Made by a program: the position numbers and the translations under genes. A stretch of DNA of 64,000 bases from an uncultured Desulfobulbus sp. (lineage in GTDB: Bacteria > Desulfobacterota > Desulfobulbia > Desulfobulbales > Desulfobulbaceae), in the NCBI RefSeq assembly GCF_963664075.1, contig NZ_OY760916.1:434001-498000 (forward strand). Reading direction: 5' to 3'. Positions 17,049 to 27,120 of this stretch are shown here, one piece after another. The stretch's first letter is position 1; every line of letters begins with the position of its first letter. The notes under the pieces are model-generated. The model saw only the letters and a list, made by a program, of their open reading frames with translations, was not told the DNA's origin and searched no databases.

Positions 17049-19001
17049 ATGCGCAACATCCTGATTGGCTTGCTTATAACCGTAAGTGTAATTTTTGTTG
17101 GTGCTTGTGCTGCTTTTGCAGAAATCCGTACCCTGCCAGCTGACGTTATTTTCACCCCGAAAATAGGGTTGGTCTTTGCTGTTTTGGTGCTAGTGATTGC
17201 CCTCTTTGTCTTTGAGTGGGTACGGGTGGATGTGGTGGGGCTGATGATGATGGTTCTCTTGCCCCTTTTGGGGTTGGTCACCCCACAAGAGGCCATTAGT
17301 GGGCTATCGAGTAACGCAGTTGTCGCTATTATTGCTGTGGTCATTATCGGCGCCGGACTTGATAAGACTGGCTGTATGAATATTCTGGCACGGCAGATTT
17401 TGCGCAGAGCAGGAAAGTCAGAAAATAAGATCGTTATTTTTATATCCCTCACCGTCGCCTTCATTTCCAGTTTTATGCAAAACATTGGGGCGGCCGCGCT
17501 CTTTCTTCCTGCTGTACGTCGTATCGCCCGCCAGACTGGAATTCCGGCTTCAAAAATTCTTATGCCCATGGCCTACTGCGCCATTATTGGCGGCACAATA
17601 ACGCTGGTTGGGGCAAGTCCGACTATTTTACTTAATGATCTCATCGCCCAGTCCAACGAGTTAAAAATATTCGATGCGACCATACAACCCTTGGGGATGT
17701 TCACACAAACTCCCATCGGTCTTGCTTTGGTCTTGGCTGCAGTGCTCTATTTTGTGATCTTTGGCCGCTTTGTTATTCCGGCAAAAGGCGAAGCACAGGG
17801 GCAGAATAAAATCATGCCAGCCTCTCTGGCCGATACCTATCAGGAAATTGCAGGGGTCTTTGAAATAGAAATTCCCGGTGATTTCGGTTCGTTTACCTTG
17901 CAGGAGCTGCATGTACGTGATCGCTATCACGTGACCATCGCTGGTGTCTACTCGCCGGAGAAAAGGATAAAAAACTATGCCCCCACCCGCTGGGAGCTGA
18001 TCCATTCCGGGGAGACGCTGGCCCTGGTCGGCAATGAGGCTCATGTACGCCAGTGTGCCAAAGATCTGGGCTGGGTGTTTAAAGGTGAACTGGATGTCTT
18101 TGCCGAGGACTTTTCGCCTAACAATGCCGGAATGGTCGAAGGAATCGTCACGCCTCGCTCGTATCTGGTGGGAAAAAACATGCGTGAGCTACGATTTCGC
18201 AAGCAAAACGGTATTGTCCCTGTGGTGCTCTGCCGTGAAGGGATTTGTCAGTTCAACCAGATAACGCTTGAGATTATTAAACCCGGTGATGCCCTGTTGA
18301 TGTTTGGCCGTTGGAATAAGTTTTTAAATCTGGCGCAAAAGGACTACTTTGCCTTTACCAACGAAATTAAAGGAGAGGAAGTTCGAGAAGATAAAGCCAA
18401 ATATGCTTTTGGCTTACTGGTGTTTACCATTGCCATGATTCTCTGGCTTAAACCTGTTTCTACAGCGCTGGGGATGCCGATCAATGTTTCGCTTTCCGTC
18501 TGCCTGCTCACCGGTGCTTTAGGGATGATCCTGACTCGGGTGCTCACCATTGATGAGGCGTATAAATCCATTGACTGGATGACCGTTTTTTTGCTCGGAG
18601 GTTTGATTCCATTGGGGCTTGCCTTTCAAAAAACCGGAGCAGCTGAGTGGATGGCAACCTCGATCATGCATTTTGTAGGAACTGTACCAGAGGTTTTGTT
18701 TCTTTTGATTATTGGCCTATTGACCTCCTTCTTTACCCTGGTTGTCTCCAATGTGGGCGCCACGGTGCTCTTGGTGCCTCTTGCCATGACCATGGCTTTT
18801 GAGATGGGCGTTGATCCTCGACTCGCGGCCATGGTGGTGGCTCTTTCAGCCTCCAACACCTTTGTGCTGCCCACCCACCAGGTGAACGCGCTGGTTATGC
18901 GGCCGGGTGGATATCAGACCATGGATTATGTCAAAACCGGTACCGGTATGACAATCATCTTTCTTGTGGTGCTGACGATGATGTTGTTGCTCTTCTATTA
19001 A
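17049..19001 (+). CDS. SLC13/DASS-family anion transporter with TrkA-C domains
   Basis: 650 residues, about 11-12 membrane segments. The first half ends in GGTITLVGASPTILLNDL and the second half has SNVGATVLLVPL and ASNTFVLPTHQVNAL, the paired hairpin motifs of DASS carriers. Between them, residues ~270-450 form two soluble TrkA-C (RCK_C) modules (GDFGSFTLQELHVRDRY, RSYLVGKNMRELRFR). Such domain-containing members are usually annotated as sodium-coupled sulfate or dicarboxylate permeases; sulfate would suit a sulfate reducer, but substrate cannot be read from sequence. ATG 17049 is preferred for its AAAGGAGAGAT site and the hydrophobic start MRNILIGLL. Strong terminator follows. Confidence 0.88.
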   Translation: MRNILIGLLITVSVIFVGACAAFAEIRTLPADVIFTPKIGLVFAVLVLVIALFVFEWVRVDVVGLMMMVLLPLLGLVTPQEAISGLSSNAVVAIIAVVIIGAGLDKTGCMNILARQILRRAGKSENKIVIFISLTVAFISSFMQNIGAAALFLPAVRRIARQTGIPASKILMPMAYCAIIGGTITLVGASPTILLNDLIAQSNELKIFDATIQPLGMFTQTPIGLALVLAAVLYFVIFGRFVIPAKGEAQGQNKIMPASLADTYQEIAGVFEIEIPGDFGSFTLQELHVRDRYHVTIAGVYSPEKRIKNYAPTRWELIHSGETLALVGNEAHVRQCAKDLGWVFKGELDVFAEDFSPNNAGMVEGIVTPRSYLVGKNMRELRFRKQNGIVPVVLCREGICQFNQITLEIIKPGDALLMFGRWNKFLNLAQKDYFAFTNEIKGEEVREDKAKYAFGLLVFTIAMILWLKPVSTALGMPINVSLSVCLLTGALGMILTRVLTIDEAYKSIDWMTVFLLGGLIPLGLAFQKTGAAEWMATSIMHFVGTVPEVLFLLIIGLLTSFFTLVVSNVGATVLLVPLAMTMAFEMGVDPRLAAMVVALSASNTFVLPTHQVNALVMRPGGYQTMDYVKTGTGMTIIFLVVLTMMLLLFY

Positions 19002-19033
19002 AGAAGGGGCGGATTTATTCCGGTTACGAGATG

Positions 19034-19075
19034 AAACCGAAGGGGGAGAATGAGTCACCTCTTCGGTTTTTTTTT
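19034..19075 (+). terminator. Intrinsic terminator after SLC13 gene
   Basis: 9-bp stem AAACCGAAG/CTTCGGTTT then a T-run of nine or more. Confidence 0.9.
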
Positions 19076-19346
19076 CTGGACCGGTCATTTTGACTCAAAT
19101 AATTGTTCTAGCGGAGTCTCTGTTACAAAATTTTCTTTAGGATGAGGAAAAGGCCTCATTTCAATAGTTTTTCATCTCTTTTTTTGCATTTGCCCTGGCA
19201 AAACGATAGCCTGAATGAAAGAGAAATGACACCGTGAAACGGGTGCCGTTTCGACCTTGTCGTCTCAATATCATGAGGGGATACATAGGGGGCATACCTG
19301 CTTGATCGTCCCCCTGCACTACATACTAATGCACAGAGGTGTACGG

Positions 19347-21383
19347 ATGAATTTTTTGGGATGGAGCAGGAAAAGCAAAGGGAGTACTCGTTTAGCCCAG
19401 GGGTGTGTGGTTATCGAGAGTTCAACAGGGAAGCTCGCAGGGAAGCTTGCCGCCCTAACCATAAGCCCTACCTTTATTACGGCCTATGTTTCTCCCCATG
19501 TTGATATCGATAAGGTCGCAGCACAGATAAGCAAACATTTTCCCGGGGTGGCTATGAGTATCTGTTCCACAGCGGGTGAGTTGTACGCCAGCCAGGGGGG
19601 GCTTTATTGTCAGACCGGTACCCAGTGGGATCGGGTTGTGGTCCAATGTTATGACGGCTCGGTCATTCGGCAGGCAGCGGTTGTCAGTGTGCCTTTGGGC
19701 TGTGAAGATCTCCGCCGAGGTGTTGTCACGACAAACCTTGCAGACCGCATTGCCAATATAAAAAAAAGTATTCAGGGGGTACGCATTCCCTTTGATATCG
19801 ATTTTCGCGATACCTTTGCCTACATTCTTTTTGACGGCTTGTCTGCCTCTGAATCTTTTTTTATGGAGGCTTTGTACGACTCCGGCTGTTTTCCTTGTCT
19901 GTTTGTCGGCGGTTCGGCCGGGGGAAAACTTGACTTTCAGCACACCTGGCTCCATGACGGCAAAAAGAAATACGAAAATCATGCCCTGATCGCCTTTATC
20001 AAGACCGCGCCCAATGTACGATTTGGGGTGATGAAATCCCAGAACTTTCAACCGACCAATCATAGGTTTCCCATTCTTTCCGCCTCGGTTGAGCAGCGTT
20101 ATGTCAGCCAGGTTCTGAATCCAGAGGGAAGAATTGTGACCTTGATCGATGCCCTCTGTGATACCTTGCAGTGCACTCCGGATAAGCTGGAGCAGAAACT
20201 TGCCGACTATTCCTTCGCTATTCGAGTGGGCAATGAGATGCTGGTGCGCTCGATCGCGCAGATCAATCTCGAGGCGCAGCAGGTTCATTTTTACTGTGAT
20301 ATTGCAGCCGGTGATGAGCTGCTGATGGTTCGGCGAACCGGACTGGTAGACAACTCGGCCGCAGATTTTAAGAAATTTATGGAAGGGAAACCCAGCCCCC
20401 CCATTGCTGGTATGCTCAATGACTGTATTCTCAGGCGATTGTGCAACGAGCGCGAATTATCCGGTATGGGAAAAGTCCTCCAGGGAGCGGCCATTGCCGG
20501 GTTTTCCACCTTTGGAGAGATCCTGGGGCTGAACCTGAATCAGACTTTGACTGCGATCTTTTTTTTCCGGGTGGAATCGGGAGAGAAATTTCATGATGAT
20601 TTCGTAGATAACTTTGTGATTCATTACGGCAACTTCAAGTCCTTTTTTCTGGCTCGCCATGTGGCCAAACTCAGCGGACTTTCACGAATTATTGTGAGCC
20701 AGATTCAGGATTTCAAGCAGAAGAATTATGATGCACAGCTTGAGGCCTCCGGGGTCGACAGCACCATGACCCAGGTCTTCAATGGACTCAATGACCTGGG
20801 GCAAACACTCTACGAGGCTGAAAACCAGCGGCAGATTATGGCCAGCCAGATAGAGGAGTCTGCCAATGATTTAAATGGATCCATGGATGGGCTGGTCTCG
20901 CATATTGAAGAACAGGTCCAGACCATTGATCAACTGGGAAGTGAGTTCACCGATCTTGCCAGTCAGGCCAGTCAGACGGCGGCCAGCACCCGAGAGCTCG
21001 CCGATGCCAGCCGCAAGATCCAAAGCGTGGTTGAAATTATTGAAGAGATTTCCGATCAAACTAACCTTTTAGCGCTCAATGCCACCATTGAGGCAGCCAG
21101 GGCAGGGGAGAGCGGGCGTGGTTTTGCCGTTGTTGCCGATGAGGTTCGTTCTCTGGCTGAACGTTCACGGACCAACGCTCTGGAGATCAGTCAGCAAATT
21201 ACGAATCTGGCCAATGAGATCGGGGAGGTGGCCGGAAAGATTGAGTCGCAAAACGAGAGTGTGGGCAACCTGTCATCGCTCTTAGAGGCGATTAAGGGGA
21301 CGAGCGAGAAAACTGAGGATACAGCAAATAACACGCGAGGGATTGCTGATACCCTGCGTGATATGACCAGTGCACAGCGGTAG
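19347..21383 (+). CDS. Soluble chemoreceptor: FIST sensor fused to MCP signalling domain
   Basis: 678 residues with no transmembrane helix. Residues ~25-235 are FIST_N, ~235-400 FIST_C (a small-molecule sensory pair thought to bind amino-acid-like ligands), then ~450-678 a coiled-coil methyl-accepting domain with the receptor hairpin tip [16 protein letters not shown] and [16 protein letters not shown]. It should signal to CheA/CheW from the cytoplasm. FIST_C contains the ATP-grasp-free pocket only; ligand unknown. The start ATG 19347 (MNFLGWSRK) with AGAGG upstream is preferred over earlier in-frame starts. A 345-base gap before it holds no gene. Confidence 0.9.
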   Translation: MNFLGWSRKSKGSTRLAQGCVVIESSTGKLAGKLAALTISPTFITAYVSPHVDIDKVAAQISKHFPGVAMSICSTAGELYASQGGLYCQTGTQWDRVVVQCYDGSVIRQAAVVSVPLGCEDLRRGVVTTNLADRIANIKKSIQGVRIPFDIDFRDTFAYILFDGLSASESFFMEALYDSGCFPCLFVGGSAGGKLDFQHTWLHDGKKKYENHALIAFIKTAPNVRFGVMKSQNFQPTNHRFPILSASVEQRYVSQVLNPEGRIVTLIDALCDTLQCTPDKLEQKLADYSFAIRVGNEMLVRSIAQINLEAQQVHFYCDIAAGDELLMVRRTGLVDNSAADFKKFMEGKPSPPIAGMLNDCILRRLCNERELSGMGKVLQGAAIAGFSTFGEILGLNLNQTLTAIFFFRVESGEKFHDDFVDNFVIHYGNFKSFFLARHVAKLSGLSRIIVSQIQDFKQKNYDAQLEASGVDSTMTQVFNGLNDLGQTLYEAENQRQIMASQIEESANDLNGSMDGLVSHIEEQVQTIDQLGSEFTDLASQASQTAASTRELADASRKIQSVVEIIEEISDQTNLLALNATIEAARAGESGRGFAVVADEVRSLAERSRTNALEISQQITNLANEIGEVAGKIESQNESVGNLSSLLEAIKGTSEKTEDTANNTRGIADTLRDMTSAQR

Positions 21384-21423
21384 GCAAAAGATACGTTCTT
21401 TGTCAGGAATAAAACACCGTCAG

Positions 21424-21467
21424 GATCCAGTACTCCTGGAATAATTTGAGGAGTACTGGATCTTTTT
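21424..21467 (+). terminator. Intrinsic terminator after FIST-MCP gene
   Basis: Perfect 14-bp stem GATCCAGTACTCCT/AGGAGTACTGGATC (21424-21437, 21449-21462) followed by five T. Confidence 0.92.
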
Positions 21468-21486
21468 AATCTTCAGCAAAAGAGGA

Positions 21487-21924
21487 TCAAGGAAAGCCCA
21501 CCCTTTGTTCCTGCGCAGATAGGACAGCCACTGTCAGGCGGGAAACACAGATCAGTTGATTTTTTTCATCTGATATCTTGATTTCCCAAACCTGCGTCGT
21601 CCGACCGATATGGAGGCTGGTTGCGCGGGCCGTGACCCATCCCGGACCGGCTGGGCGAATGTGATTGGCATTAATTTCAAGTCCCACACAGAAGAGCCCC
21701 TCATCAACACAGAGGTAGGCGGCGGCATTACCCACAGTTTCCGCCAGAGCCGCTGAGGCACCCCCATGGAGAAATCCCATAGGTTGCATGGTACGTGCAT
21801 CCACAGGCATCCTGGCCTCCAGATACGTATCACCTAGGAAGGTAAACTCGATGCCAAGGGTGGGAATCAAAGTCGATGCACAGGCTGCCTGAAGTTCTTC
21901 CGTACTGCAAATTTTTTTCCACAT
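21487..21924 (-). CDS. menI: MenI/YdiI-type hotdog thioesterase
   Basis: 145 residues, close to the YdiI/MenI pattern: MGFLHGGASAALAETVGN with the catalytic Glu, GLEINANHIRPA, and QVWEIKISDEK. These enzymes hydrolyse 1,4-dihydroxy-2-naphthoyl-CoA in menaquinone synthesis but are promiscuous. Menaquinone is the expected quinone of this group, so the role is plausible, yet no other men gene is nearby. It is divergent from the kinase-like gene at 22040 and shares a 115-base promoter region. Confidence 0.8.
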   Translation of the reverse strand: MWKKICSTEELQAACASTLIPTLGIEFTFLGDTYLEARMPVDARTMQPMGFLHGGASAALAETVGNAAAYLCVDEGLFCVGLEINANHIRPAGPGWVTARATSLHIGRTTQVWEIKISDEKNQLICVSRLTVAVLSAQEQRVGFP

Positions 21925-22039
21925 GGGTGTTCCTTTTGATGTTGGCTATCGGTATAACTGTTATAGGGAAAGTCCTTTGTAACAACATGCAACCTCTGGT
22001 TACCTTTGAGTGACCGGTTTTCTGTGTTCGTGAGGCAGT

Positions 22040-22804
22040 GTGTCTGTAGAAAAAGCTTGGCAAAACAACGCTCCAGAGGATGAGGCCTGCTTGTGCCACA
22101 CGCAGGAGCTGATTTCGCTGGAACAACTTGAGCGTGAGAAGTCCCGGCTTATGGGGGAGCTTGCAGGCTCTCTGGCCCATGAACTGAATAATCCGCTCTG
22201 TGGCGTAACTGCCTTTCTTGAGCGATTATCGCGTCATGGATCCTTGACTGGGCAGGACGCACATCTGCTGCCACTGGCACTTGCACAGTGTACTCGCATG
22301 AAGGCATTGCTCAAAGACATTCAGGCGGTCATGGGACCTCATTGCCTGAAAAAAGAAGTGACTGATCTGCAGCAAGTTCTCAATTTTGTTATGAGGCTTT
22401 TGCACAAGCAGCTCAAACTTTTCGGAGTGCTGGTGCATCCTCTGCAACTGGAGGATCCCATCTGGGTCATTGGAAACGAGCAGCAGTTGCGACAAATGCT
22501 GCTGCAGCTTCTCTTCACTGTCGGGCGGGCATTGGCCGGGGCTGGTGGAGAGCTGACTTTGCAATCTCTCCGCCACGCTGACGAAATTCGCCTGATTATA
22601 CAATGTCAGGTGGCTCCTTCCCATTATGAGCAACTGCTACAGCTTTTTGACCAGTTGCGGAGTAGCCAACTCCCCCTTGACAGTGACACGGCAATCGTTC
22701 ATTCTATTCTAGAACTCCAGGGCGTGACCATGCAGATAACTCAACCCGTCCAGGGAATAGGAGCAATGGTTTTTACCCTGCCAATCGAGCATGCAGATAT
22801 GTAA
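22040..22804 (+). CDS. Histidine-kinase-like protein with degenerate ATPase domain
   Basis: 254 residues, cytoplasmic. The H-box is intact (GSLAHELNNPLCGVTAF, residues ~41-58), giving a HisKA dimerisation domain. The following ATPase part is eroded: where the N-box should carry Asn and a nearby helix, it reads QLRQMLLQLLFTVGRAL with no Asn, and no DxGxG or GxGxG glycine box can be found. It therefore probably accepts or removes phosphate instead of autophosphorylating, or it is a scaffold. GTG start with GAGG upstream. It ends directly before the response regulator, so the pair forms an operon. Confidence 0.8.
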   Translation: MSVEKAWQNNAPEDEACLCHTQELISLEQLEREKSRLMGELAGSLAHELNNPLCGVTAFLERLSRHGSLTGQDAHLLPLALAQCTRMKALLKDIQAVMGPHCLKKEVTDLQQVLNFVMRLLHKQLKLFGVLVHPLQLEDPIWVIGNEQQLRQMLLQLLFTVGRALAGAGGELTLQSLRHADEIRLIIQCQVAPSHYEQLLQLFDQLRSSQLPLDSDTAIVHSILELQGVTMQITQPVQGIGAMVFTLPIEHADM

Positions 22805-22806
22805 AG

Positions 22807-23421
22807 GTGGGACTTTTGGCGCAGGAAGTTGTTCTTATAGTTGATGATGAAGAGTTGATCAGGGAAACGCTTCGCCTCGATCTTTTGGAGCAGGGCTTTA
22901 TTGCCGATGCCGTGTCCAGTGGAGAGGAGGCGCTTGCGCTTTTTGATCGCAAGTACGACCTCATCATCACTGATCTGGTTCTGGATGGGATGAGTGGACT
23001 TGAGGTGCTTCGCCGTGCAAAGGAGATGGATCCTGAGTGTGTCGTTTTTATCCTCACCGGGCATCGGGAACTTGAAGCAGCTATCGGCGCCTTGCGACTT
23101 GGGGCCGATGACTATCTGATCAAACCGTATGCTTTTCAAGAAATGGTCGAACGGGTCACCACCAGCCTGCAGATCCGTGCGGATCGGCAAGCAAGTCGAA
23201 AGCCCAATACACCGATTATTTCCATCTGCTCAGACTGTAAAAAGATTCGCTCAATGGGCCAGGCCGGGCAGGATTCTGTTCAATGGGTCACCATTGAGCA
23301 TTTCCTTCACCAGACCCTGGGAACAGATTTAAGCCATGGCATCTGTCCTGAATGCTATGAACAAAAGATGGCAGAACTGACGGAGATGATTCATAAGGGA
23401 CAACTGTTTCGTCCTTCCTGA
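22807..23421 (+). CDS. Response regulator with C-terminal Cys-pair domain
   Basis: Receiver domain in residues ~7-120: acidic pair DDEE, phospho-acceptor in DLIITDLVLDGMSG, Thr in ILTGH, and Lys in DYLIKPYAF. The C-terminus (from ~140) carries ICSDCKKIRSM and HGICPECYEQKM, two CxxC pairs seen in a family of output modules common in Desulfobacterota, probably binding zinc. There is no DNA-binding helix-turn-helix. It follows the kinase-like gene by two bases. GTG 22807 is given, but TTG 22816 is spaced better from AAAGG. Confidence 0.85.
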   Translation: MGLLAQEVVLIVDDEELIRETLRLDLLEQGFIADAVSSGEEALALFDRKYDLIITDLVLDGMSGLEVLRRAKEMDPECVVFILTGHRELEAAIGALRLGADDYLIKPYAFQEMVERVTTSLQIRADRQASRKPNTPIISICSDCKKIRSMGQAGQDSVQWVTIEHFLHQTLGTDLSHGICPECYEQKMAELTEMIHKGQLFRPS

Positions 23422-23597
23422 AGAAAGTTCTTGCCCCGTACGCCCTCCAAAAAAACACCACACCTATGTGGTACTGAGAGTTTTCTTCGCCTTCCCTTCT
23501 CTTCCCATACAATCGAGGGTTGACAAGCCCAATCTTTCGAGGCAAGTTACTTCTTTAGTCTCCACTATTTATCATCAGTTGTCGTCCACTTGGGGGA

Positions 23598-26500
23598 ATG
23601 ATCTTGAAACTCCGCAGGCGCTTTATCAGCTTGGCTGCTGTTGCAGCGGTTATTGCGCTTATCTGTTTACTCCCCGCGCTTGTTTCTTCCCCTTCTGTTT
23701 TTCGTCTTCTCCACAAGGTATTTTCTTCCACAATACCCGGGAAATTGGAAGTGGAGAGTTGTTCGTTTACCTGGTTTGACGGCATCTCCTGTAAAAAAAT
23801 TGGATATACTCATCAGCGACTTGGGATACGGCTGTATCTGCCTGCCGGCAGTTCCGATAAGGGGCTGTTTACTCTGCTGGTTGCACCTGGCTACCTGGGG
23901 GAGGTAACACTGCAACAACCAACGCTGGATTTTGTGCAACCTGTCGATGTGTTATCGGATTCCCTCGCCGAGAATCCACAGAGCCCTGGGGCTGGCTCTC
24001 AACAGCTCCCCATCTCCTGGTGGGAACAGCACAGTGTTCGTCTGCGGATCAAAGAGGGGATAGTACGCTCCGAAGAGCAGGCTGGAGCAGGCCCCCAGGT
24101 CTTGGCTCAGAATGTAGCTGTCCATGGTGATCTTGCCGATGGGACTGTGAAATTTCGCCTTGATTTTCAAAGTGACCAGACCCGAGGGCAATTCCAGGCT
24201 GAGGGGTTTGTCAATCTGCCCAGTGCCGGACAACATTTTTTAGGCGCGCTTATTTCTGAGTCCTCTTTTGCTGTACACTCCATGGAAATCGAGCCTATTG
24301 CCACCGTCATCGCCAACCGTTTTCCTCAGATACCTCAAGCTAGTGGAATCGTTCAGGGCAAGGGGACGTTCTATATGGCAGGCATTGAGGATTTAGATAT
24401 CAAGGGAGAGGCTCAGCTGAACTCGCTTGAACTCAGTGGTGGCTTTCTGGGAAGAGATCATCCTCGTTTTGCGCAGGCACAACTTGCCTTTGCCGGAAAA
24501 AGACATCCTTTACGTGGGTGGCATCTTTCCAGGTTGGAGCTGCAATCCGAACCTGTCAGTTTTACAGCCAAAGGAATCCTTGACTCCAGTCAGGTTCAGG
24601 TGGCAGGCCAGGGACGGGCCGATATAGCATTGCTGAGCACAGCATTTCCCCATTTGCTTGCCATTCACCAAAACACGCAGGTTGATAAGGGAACTCTGGA
24701 CTTTTCTTTTCAAGCAACGGGGGAGCCCCGCCAAATTGACCTTCAGGCTGACTGTACGACCCATACGCTTGAGCTGACCCAGGACGACCAGGTGTATACC
24801 TGGAAAGAGCCTCTGGCTCTGCAACTCAAAGCCATGCTTCAACCCGATGCTCTTGAGCTTCGTTCACTGAGCCTGCATGCTCCTTTTCTTGAGGTGCAAG
24901 GTGGGGGCAAGGCTGATCATTTCCAACTCCAGGCATCCGCAGATTTAGATAGGCTTTTTAGCGAGTTGGATAAGCTGTTTGCCTTGCCTGTCCATGCCCG
25001 TGGGCAGCTCAACCTCGAGCTTGAATCTACACTGTTGAAAACAGGGCTGCTTAAGCGAAAGAGTGAGCTCAATATAGAAAATTTTTCTCTGAAGTTGCAA
25101 GGTCAGCAGTTAGTGCCCCAAGATAGATTAATCGTGCAGGCAGAGACAATTGGGAAAGCAGGATATCGACATTTGTTGGATCTGGTTGCAGGAGAGCTTA
25201 CCGCTAAAGGGTGGCCGGGGACTGTTACTCTGAATCTGGCGCAGGAACAGAAAAATTCCTTGGGTAGCCCAAGAGAGGCAACTGCACCTTGTCAGCTCGA
25301 TGTTGCCCTTGATCTGGCACGGGTGCAGTCACTGGTGAATGCATGGAGCCAGCGAAAAAATGGTTGCAGGCTGCAGGGTAATCTGCAGGTACAGACTGGG
25401 GGGTGGTGGTACAAGAATAACCTGTATTTGCATGAGCTTAAAGGAGGGCTTGACCAGTTCGTTCTTGCAGATGATGGGGGGCAGCTTTTTGCAGCACAAC
25501 ATATGGAATTAAGTGAGGAGCAAAGCTCTTTGCATCAGGGGGGGCTGCACTTGAGGCCCCTGGAGATTATTGAAAAAAATCAAGCACCCAACCTCCCCCC
25601 AAACCCGTTTTGTCGGTTAAGCTTCCGGCCTTTTTCCTTTGATCTGAAACGATTACATCTCAGCGGGCCTGATGTAGGCCTTGAGCTGCAGTTACAGGCC
25701 TCAGGCGATGTTTCCTCCCTCCAGTTAAGCCTTCAGGCCGCAGGTGAGATGAGGTTGTTAACACCTTGGTGGCAAAAACAGGGCTGGCTGGATCCCAATA
25801 TGGCTGTGGATGGCAAGGCAAAGGGAATCCTCAAGCTGCAGCCACGAAACCAAGAGCGGGCTCGATCCACTTCGGTGTCACTCGCAGTAGATAGATTTCA
25901 ACTCCGTCAGGGGGGGCAGGTTCTGCTGGAGGAACCGGATCTGAGGGTATCTTTTACCCTTGGACCTCGGCGGGTGAGAGAACAGGTGTACAGGGTAACG
26001 GCACTGAACTGTGAAACCCAGGTAGGCCGGTTTACCGGGGGAGGCTTGGCTCATTATGGTCAGATTCCCACGTTGTTGGAGCTCCATGGACAGTTGCAGC
26101 CTGCAAGTGATTGGTTTACCCAGGCACTTACCGGATTAATTTCTCATAAAATCGACATAACTCAGGTGGATGCGGGCAATATTCTTCTCAGTCTACCGTT
26201 GTATCTTCCCCTTCGTCTACAAGAGGTGACCCTCAGTGGGGATCTGCAGGTACATGGTTTGCGCTGCTTTGGAATGGAGATCGAAGAGGTCCCTCTGGCA
26301 TTTGACTTGAACCGATCTTTGCTTCGTGCCCAAATCCGGGGAAGAGCTGGACAGGGGCAGCTTGCGGGGATGGCAGAGTGGCGTCCGCAGGCAGGAGGCC
26401 TGAGCTTAACCATACCACAAGGAACCCAATTGTTTGCTGGGTTGGTGCTCACGCCTGAGCTTATCGACGATCTTCTCACACAATTTGGGCCCTTTGGCTC

Positions 26501-27038
26501 TCTGCTGACGGCGACTGGGCGGCTGGGGATGCGGGTAAATCATTTTTCTTTACCGCTTGCTCAGGTGGGGCGACGGCCAGATTTTAATTTGGTCCTGGAT
26601 CTCCATCAAGCGACCCCCCAGGCGATACATGGTTTGAACGACTTGCTCAAGAGTGCAGGGCTTGATTCTACTCCCCTGCGTTTCTTAGAGCGGGAACTCG
26701 TCTGCGAGGGGTGGAATGGCGCCATGACCTGTGCTCCTCTTCGTTTGGGCTGTGGAAATGCAGATCTGGTTATTACCGGCAGTAAGGGGCGAAATGGCAG
26801 CATTCGCTATGATGTCAAACTTCCTGTGACCAAGCAGCTTCTTCACCAGGCCGGCATTTCTGCCTTTGGCCAGTTTTCCGCGACGGCTCATATAACTGGC
26901 ACCCAGGTAAAGCCCATCTACAAGCACAAGGAATTTCTTCGTGGCTTGGGGGGGCAGATCACCGCGAGCTTGCCCAAACCGCTTGGTAGTGATCAGATCC
27001 AAAAGGCATCGACAGTTGAAAAGAATCTGGTGAAATGA
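23598..27038 (+). CDS. Very large AsmA/YdbH-like envelope protein
   Basis: 1,146 residues: short basic start, one transmembrane helix (~9-29), then a long periplasmic stretch of beta-rich repeats with motifs typical of AsmA-like lipid-transfer proteins (GKGTFYMAGIEDLDIKGEAQLNSLELSGG, read as GxG..DL.G.. units; similar units recur to the end). These proteins form hydrophobic beta-taco grooves bridging inner and outer membrane. Together with YdbH at 43692 it would be a second such protein in the window. No catalytic motif. ATG 23598 has GGGGGA upstream. It precedes the CoA-disulfide-reductase gene by 82 bases but that gene has its own strong ribosome site. Confidence 0.75.
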   Translation: MILKLRRRFISLAAVAAVIALICLLPALVSSPSVFRLLHKVFSSTIPGKLEVESCSFTWFDGISCKKIGYTHQRLGIRLYLPAGSSDKGLFTLLVAPGYLGEVTLQQPTLDFVQPVDVLSDSLAENPQSPGAGSQQLPISWWEQHSVRLRIKEGIVRSEEQAGAGPQVLAQNVAVHGDLADGTVKFRLDFQSDQTRGQFQAEGFVNLPSAGQHFLGALISESSFAVHSMEIEPIATVIANRFPQIPQASGIVQGKGTFYMAGIEDLDIKGEAQLNSLELSGGFLGRDHPRFAQAQLAFAGKRHPLRGWHLSRLELQSEPVSFTAKGILDSSQVQVAGQGRADIALLSTAFPHLLAIHQNTQVDKGTLDFSFQATGEPRQIDLQADCTTHTLELTQDDQVYTWKEPLALQLKAMLQPDALELRSLSLHAPFLEVQGGGKADHFQLQASADLDRLFSELDKLFALPVHARGQLNLELESTLLKTGLLKRKSELNIENFSLKLQGQQLVPQDRLIVQAETIGKAGYRHLLDLVAGELTAKGWPGTVTLNLAQEQKNSLGSPREATAPCQLDVALDLARVQSLVNAWSQRKNGCRLQGNLQVQTGGWWYKNNLYLHELKGGLDQFVLADDGGQLFAAQHMELSEEQSSLHQGGLHLRPLEIIEKNQAPNLPPNPFCRLSFRPFSFDLKRLHLSGPDVGLELQLQASGDVSSLQLSLQAAGEMRLLTPWWQKQGWLDPNMAVDGKAKGILKLQPRNQERARSTSVSLAVDRFQLRQGGQVLLEEPDLRVSFTLGPRRVREQVYRVTALNCETQVGRFTGGGLAHYGQIPTLLELHGQLQPASDWFTQALTGLISHKIDITQVDAGNILLSLPLYLPLRLQEVTLSGDLQVHGLRCFGMEIEEVPLAFDLNRSLLRAQIRGRAGQGQLAGMAEWRPQAGGLSLTIPQGTQLFAGLVLTPELIDDLLTQFGPFGSLLTATGRLGMRVNHFSLPLAQVGRRPDFNLVLDLHQATPQAIHGLNDLLKSAGLDSTPLRFLERELVCEGWNGAMTCAPLRLGCGNADLVITGSKGRNGSIRYDVKLPVTKQLLHQAGISAFGQFSATAHITGTQVKPIYKHKEFLRGLGGQITASLPKPLGSDQIQKASTVEKNLVK

Positions 27039-27120
27039 CCATTGTATCTAGTCGAATTTGTAATCAATACGTAGCAACGCAAGTTGCAAATACCCTTTGA
27101 CCTTTTGAGGAGGAGAAAGC

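Noticed and set aside
19191..19212. Sigma-54-like site ahead of the FIST-MCP gene (GG-N10-GC)
   Set aside because: -12 element is a poor match (ATAGC) and no activator site is seen.
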